Source: Actinomycetota bacterium (GTDB lineage Bacteria > Actinomycetota > Thermoleophilia > Gaiellales > Gaiellaceae). From it: 64,000 nt of DNA. The position numbers and the translations under genes were made by a program. Each line of letters starts with the position of its first letter. Position 1 is the first letter of the stretch. Of the stretch, positions 61,570-64,000 are shown piece by piece. Under the pieces are notes generated by a model, which saw only the letters and a list, made by a program, of their open reading frames with translations, did no database searches and was not told where the DNA came from. The stretch covers positions 1-64,000 of the forward strand of contig SIRU01000046.1 in assembly GCA_004366385.1 (NCBI GenBank), written 5' to 3'.

Positions 61570-61588
61570 CTCCTCGCGGAAGCCACGG

Positions 61589-61617
61589 TTGACCGCATCC
61601 GGTCGCGCGGCTATCCT
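61589..61617 (+). promoter_or_regulatory. Near-consensus housekeeping promoter of the ABC operon
   Basis: TTGACC (61589-61594), a 17-nt spacer, and TATCCT (61612-61617) form one of the most convincing vegetative promoters in the window. Transcription would start near 61624, giving a leader of about 137 nt before the ABC ATPase gene. Confidence 0.75.
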
Positions 61618-61662
61618 CCGCGACCTGATGTTGCTCCTCCGTAGCTGAGACACCCGGTCCCG

Positions 61663-61710
61663 CGGGCCACCGGGGCTCCTTCGAGACGTCTCGAAGGGAG
61701 TCGTGGCCCG
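61663..61710 (+). promoter_or_regulatory. Structured 5' leader of the ABC operon
   Basis: Outer arms cgggccac (61663-61670) and gtggcccg (61703-61710) pair perfectly and enclose ccttcgagacgtctcgaagg (61678-61697), itself a perfect 20-nt palindrome. The result is a long two-tier hairpin in the 5' UTR. No T run follows, so it is not a plain terminator; it may be a binding site, RNase site or switch. Confidence 0.55.
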
Positions 61711-61760
61711 GCCGTTGCTTGGACGTTTTCTCGCTACGCAGTTCTTCGAAGGAGCACCAC

Positions 61761-62624
61761 ATGACCGAGATGCAAGAGGCAGTACCCATCGAGGCCGTGC
61801 GCCGGCGTGCCGAGCCTGCCGTGGCTGTCCACGAGCTGAGCAAGCGGTTCAGGCTCAAGGACCGCAAGAAGGGCCGCTTCGGCAAGAAGACGCGCGTGGC
61901 GCTCGACGGCGTCACGTTCGAGATCGCGCGCGGCGAGACCGTCGCCATCCTCGGCCAGAACGGCTCCGGAAAGTCGACGCTCGTCCGCCTGCTCTCGACG
62001 CTGCTCCTGCCCGACGGCGGCGCCGCCGAGGTCCTCGGGCACGACGTCGTGTCGGAGCACCGCGCCGTGCGCCGGCTCGTCAACCGCGTGTCGGTCGAGG
62101 CCTCGTTCTTCAAGAAGATGTCGGCCGCGGAGAACCTGAGCTACGCGGCGCGCTACTACGGCATGACCGCGGGGCAGACTCGCGACAGGATCCCGGCGAT
62201 CCTCGAGCGGGTCGGCTTCCCGCCGGACCGGCGCGACGAGTCGATGGAGAACCTGTCGCGCGGGATGCAGCAGAAGGTCGCGCTCGCGCGGGCGCTGCTC
62301 ACCTCGCCCGTCGTGCTGCTGCTCGACGAGCCGACGACCGGGCTCGACCCGCGCTCGAAGCTCGAGGTGCAGGAGTTCATCCGCGAGATCCGCTCGTCAC
62401 ACGACTCGACGATCCTGCTCTGCACCCACGACCTCGCGGAGGCCGAGGCGCTCGCGGAGCGGGTCGGGATCCTCGATCGCGGACGCCTGCTCGTCCTCGA
62501 GCCGGCGGCGGAGATCAAGCGCCGCTACGGCGCGGCCACGCTCGAGGAGGCGTTCTTCGCCGCGACCGGGCGGGAGTTCGAGGCCGAAGGGGACGAGGAC
62601 GACGACAGGGAGGTGTTCGCATGA
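61761..62624 (+). CDS. ABC-2 type exporter ATP-binding protein
   Basis: This 287-residue ATPase has AILGQNGSGKST (Walker A), LSRGMQQKVALARALL (signature), VLLLDEPTTGLD (Walker B) and the switch His in CTHDLAEAE. An insertion RLKDRKKGRFGKKTR lies after the first strand. Such systems (DrrA/NatA-like) export drugs, ions or lipids. ATG has GAAGGAG upstream. It overlaps the permease gene by 4 nt (ATGA). Confidence 0.9.
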   Translation: MTEMQEAVPIEAVRRRAEPAVAVHELSKRFRLKDRKKGRFGKKTRVALDGVTFEIARGETVAILGQNGSGKSTLVRLLSTLLLPDGGAAEVLGHDVVSEHRAVRRLVNRVSVEASFFKKMSAAENLSYAARYYGMTAGQTRDRIPAILERVGFPPDRRDESMENLSRGMQQKVALARALLTSPVVLLLDEPTTGLDPRSKLEVQEFIREIRSSHDSTILLCTHDLAEAEALAERVGILDRGRLLVLEPAAEIKRRYGAATLEEAFFAATGREFEAEGDEDDDREVFA

Positions 62625-63457
62625 GAGCCATGTACGCGACGATGCGCGCCGAGCTCGTGGGCGCGGGCGGCGTCGTCGAGCGCAACGCCTACCTGACGAA
62701 GCGCTACATCTGGTGGGACGTCGCGTGGTTCGCGTGGACGGTCGCGAACACGCTCACGATCGTCTTCATCGCGAAGGGCGTCGAGGCGACCGGCGGCTCG
62801 CTCGACGTGAACCGCACCATGACGACGCTCCTCATCGGCGCGGTCGTCTGGGCGTACCTCGGGATCCTCTTCATGTTCCTGATGGAGACGGTCGCGTGGG
62901 AGCGCTGGGAGGGGACGATCGAGTACACGTTCATGGCCCCGCTCTCGCGGGCCATGCACCTGGCGGGCCAGGGCGCGTTCGCGATCCTGTACGGGCTCGT
63001 GCGGGCGGCGTTCCTGTTCGTCGTGTGCGCGTTCGTCTTCTTCGACCTCTCGATGCCGAACGCGAACTACTTCGCGGCGTTCGTCGTCCTCGTCGTCTCG
63101 TCGATCTCGTTCATCGGGATCGGGATGATGATGTCCGTGCTGCCCCTGATCTCCCCGGAGAAGGGGCCGCAGCTCGGGTTCGTCGCGCAGGGGACGCTGC
63201 TCGTGGTCTCCGGCGTCTACTACCCGGTGGAGGTGCTGCCCGAGTGGATGCAGGCGATCTCCACGATCTCGCCGGCGACGTACGCGCTCGACGGCATCCG
63301 CGAGGCGATTCTCGAGGGGCAGGGGCTGACCGCCATGTGGGACGAGCTCTGGCCGCTGCTCGTCATCGGCGTCGTCTCGATCCCGCTCGGCCTCTGGACG
63401 TTCGCGCGCGGTGAGAACTACGCGAAGAGGCACGGGAAGCTGAAGAGGAGCGGCTGA
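62621..63457 (+). CDS. ABC-2 type exporter permease
   Basis: This 278-residue membrane protein has six predicted helices, with the ABC-2 patterns IEYTFMAPLSRAMHLAGQ and the closing LVVSGVYYPVEVLPEWMQAISTISPATYALDGIREAIL. It pairs with the ATPase encoded upstream. The substrate is unknown. Confidence 0.88.
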   Translation: MRAMYATMRAELVGAGGVVERNAYLTKRYIWWDVAWFAWTVANTLTIVFIAKGVEATGGSLDVNRTMTTLLIGAVVWAYLGILFMFLMETVAWERWEGTIEYTFMAPLSRAMHLAGQGAFAILYGLVRAAFLFVVCAFVFFDLSMPNANYFAAFVVLVVSSISFIGIGMMMSVLPLISPEKGPQLGFVAQGTLLVVSGVYYPVEVLPEWMQAISTISPATYALDGIREAILEGQGLTAMWDELWPLLVIGVVSIPLGLWTFARGENYAKRHGKLKRSG

Positions 63458-63461
63458 GGTG

Positions 63462-64000
63462 ATGAGCGACTACGCCGTCCACGTCGCAGCGCTCGAGAAG
63501 GTCTTCGACGTCCCCGAGCGGGAGGCCGGGTTGCGCGCGGCCACGAAGAGCCTCGTCCGTCGCAAGTGGCGGCAGGTGCGGGCGGTCCACGGCATCTCCT
63601 TCGACATCGCGCCGGGCGAGATCGTCGGCTTCCTCGGCCCGAACGGCGCCGGCAAGACGACGACGCTGAAGATGCTGTCCGGGCTGCTCTACCCGACGGG
63701 CGGCGAGGCGCGCGTGCTCGGGCACGTCCCCTCCAGGCGCGAGCGGGCGTTCCTGCGCCGCATCACGCTCGTGATGGGGAACCGGAACCAGCTCCAGTGG
63801 GACCTCCCCGCGCTCGACTCGTACGAGCTGAACCGCGCGATCTACCGCATCCCGCGCGATGACTTCCGGCCCGTCCGGGACGAGCTGATCGAGCTCCTCG
63901 ACGTCGGCGACCTCGTGCGCAAGCCGGTGCGCAACCTCTCGCTCGGCGAGCGCATGAAGGTCGAGATCGTGGGCGCGCTCCTGCACCGCCCGCAGGTGCT
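63462..64000 (+). CDS. Second ABC-2 exporter ATP-binding protein (partial at window end)
   Basis: The visible 179 residues start MSDYAVHVAALEKVF and have FLGPNGAGKTTTLKMLSGLL (Walker A), a Q-loop around VMGNRNQLQWDLPA and the signature LSLGERMK. The NRNQLQWDLPALDS stretch resembles ATPases of the three-gene ABC-2 sets with two permeases. ATG 63462 (or GTG 63459) is 4 nt after the permease stop. A second permease probably follows outside the window. Confidence 0.9.
   Translation, partial: MSDYAVHVAALEKVFDVPEREAGLRAATKSLVRRKWRQVRAVHGISFDIAPGEIVGFLGPNGAGKTTTLKMLSGLLYPTGGEARVLGHVPSRRERAFLRRITLVMGNRNQLQWDLPALDSYELNRAIYRIPRDDFRPVRDELIELLDVGDLVRKPVRNLSLGERMKVEIVGALLHRPQV

Noticed and set aside
61641-61700. 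Resemblance to a TPP riboswitch (ctgagacaccc, later cgaaggga)
   Set aside because: The order and the GAACCTGAT core are missing, the pairing differs, and the downstream genes are ABC exporters, not thiamine genes.

Overview
This 64-kb window is chromosomal DNA from a very GC-rich, Gram-positive-type actinobacterium. The best fit is a deep-branching lineage of the Thermoleophilia/Gaiellales kind, inferred from gene content rather than from any rRNA. The reasons are: strong C/G third-codon bias; many GTG starts; operons joined by 4-nt GTGA/ATGA overlaps; an fhaA-fhaB-pstP-ftsW-pbpA-pknB cell-envelope cluster; Dcd-type dCTP deaminase; a SufU-type Suf operon; and an A2-type haem-copper oxidase. 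There is no rRNA, CRISPR array, IS element or prophage. The only mobile element recognised is an intein in sufB.

Layout. (1) 1-10,200: end of a membrane protein, tRNA-Lys(CTT), a CapA-like protein, an aa3-type oxidase operon (coxB-coxA-usp-coxC-TM/usp) with an unusual repeated Rossmann-like domain, a convergent di-haem cytochrome c lipoprotein, a TPR membrane protein, an amidohydrolase, and tatC/tatA. (2) 10,305-20,454: Fe-S assembly (sufC, sufB with intein, two VOC proteins, sufD, then sufS, sufU and a Rieske-type ferredoxin). Within it lie yceH and msrB as a divergent pair, a methyltransferase and a Lon-N domain protein. (3) 20,455-24,271: a small structured transcription unit with no conventional gene, an FMN reductase, a YceI/MarR divergent pair, dcd, and a DUF4015 glycoside-hydrolase-like protein. 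(4) 24,275-37,610: pdxH/gabT; ddl plus the pknB-pbpA-ftsW-pstP-fha cell-wall and division signalling operon; a second membrane kinase; two envelope proteins. (5) 37,639-45,120: HNH protein and arginine cluster argC-J-B-D-R-G-H (argF missing). (6) 45,141-58,700: a polyamine/amine region with a Rieske oxygenase, TetR, potA, two FAD amine oxidases, potC-B-D, an acyl-CoA synthetase, a thioesterase, an acyl-CoA dehydrogenase and an M20 amidohydrolase. (7) 58,778-64,000: SIMPL protein, glnA with a long structured leader, and an ABC export operon that runs off the window.

Regulation visible in sequence: many operon-first genes have a TANNNT -10 box only 6-7 nt before the start codon, which suggests leaderless mRNAs. 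argC and argR share an identically spaced 27-bp operator. A perfect 10-bp inverted repeat overlaps the start of the Rieske oxygenase gene next to tetR. glnA has a terminator with a mutually exclusive antiterminator just before its ribosome-binding site.

The strongest candidates for something undescribed are the glnA leader switch (about 61,092-61,191) and the 20,500-20,724 RNA. That RNA carries a 13-codon CxxC mini-ORF behind a near-complete anti-16S Shine-Dalgarno that can be sequestered by a downstream element. The ANET-motif repeat proteins of the oxidase operon come next. Everything here is read by eye; no alignments, folding programs or database searches were run.
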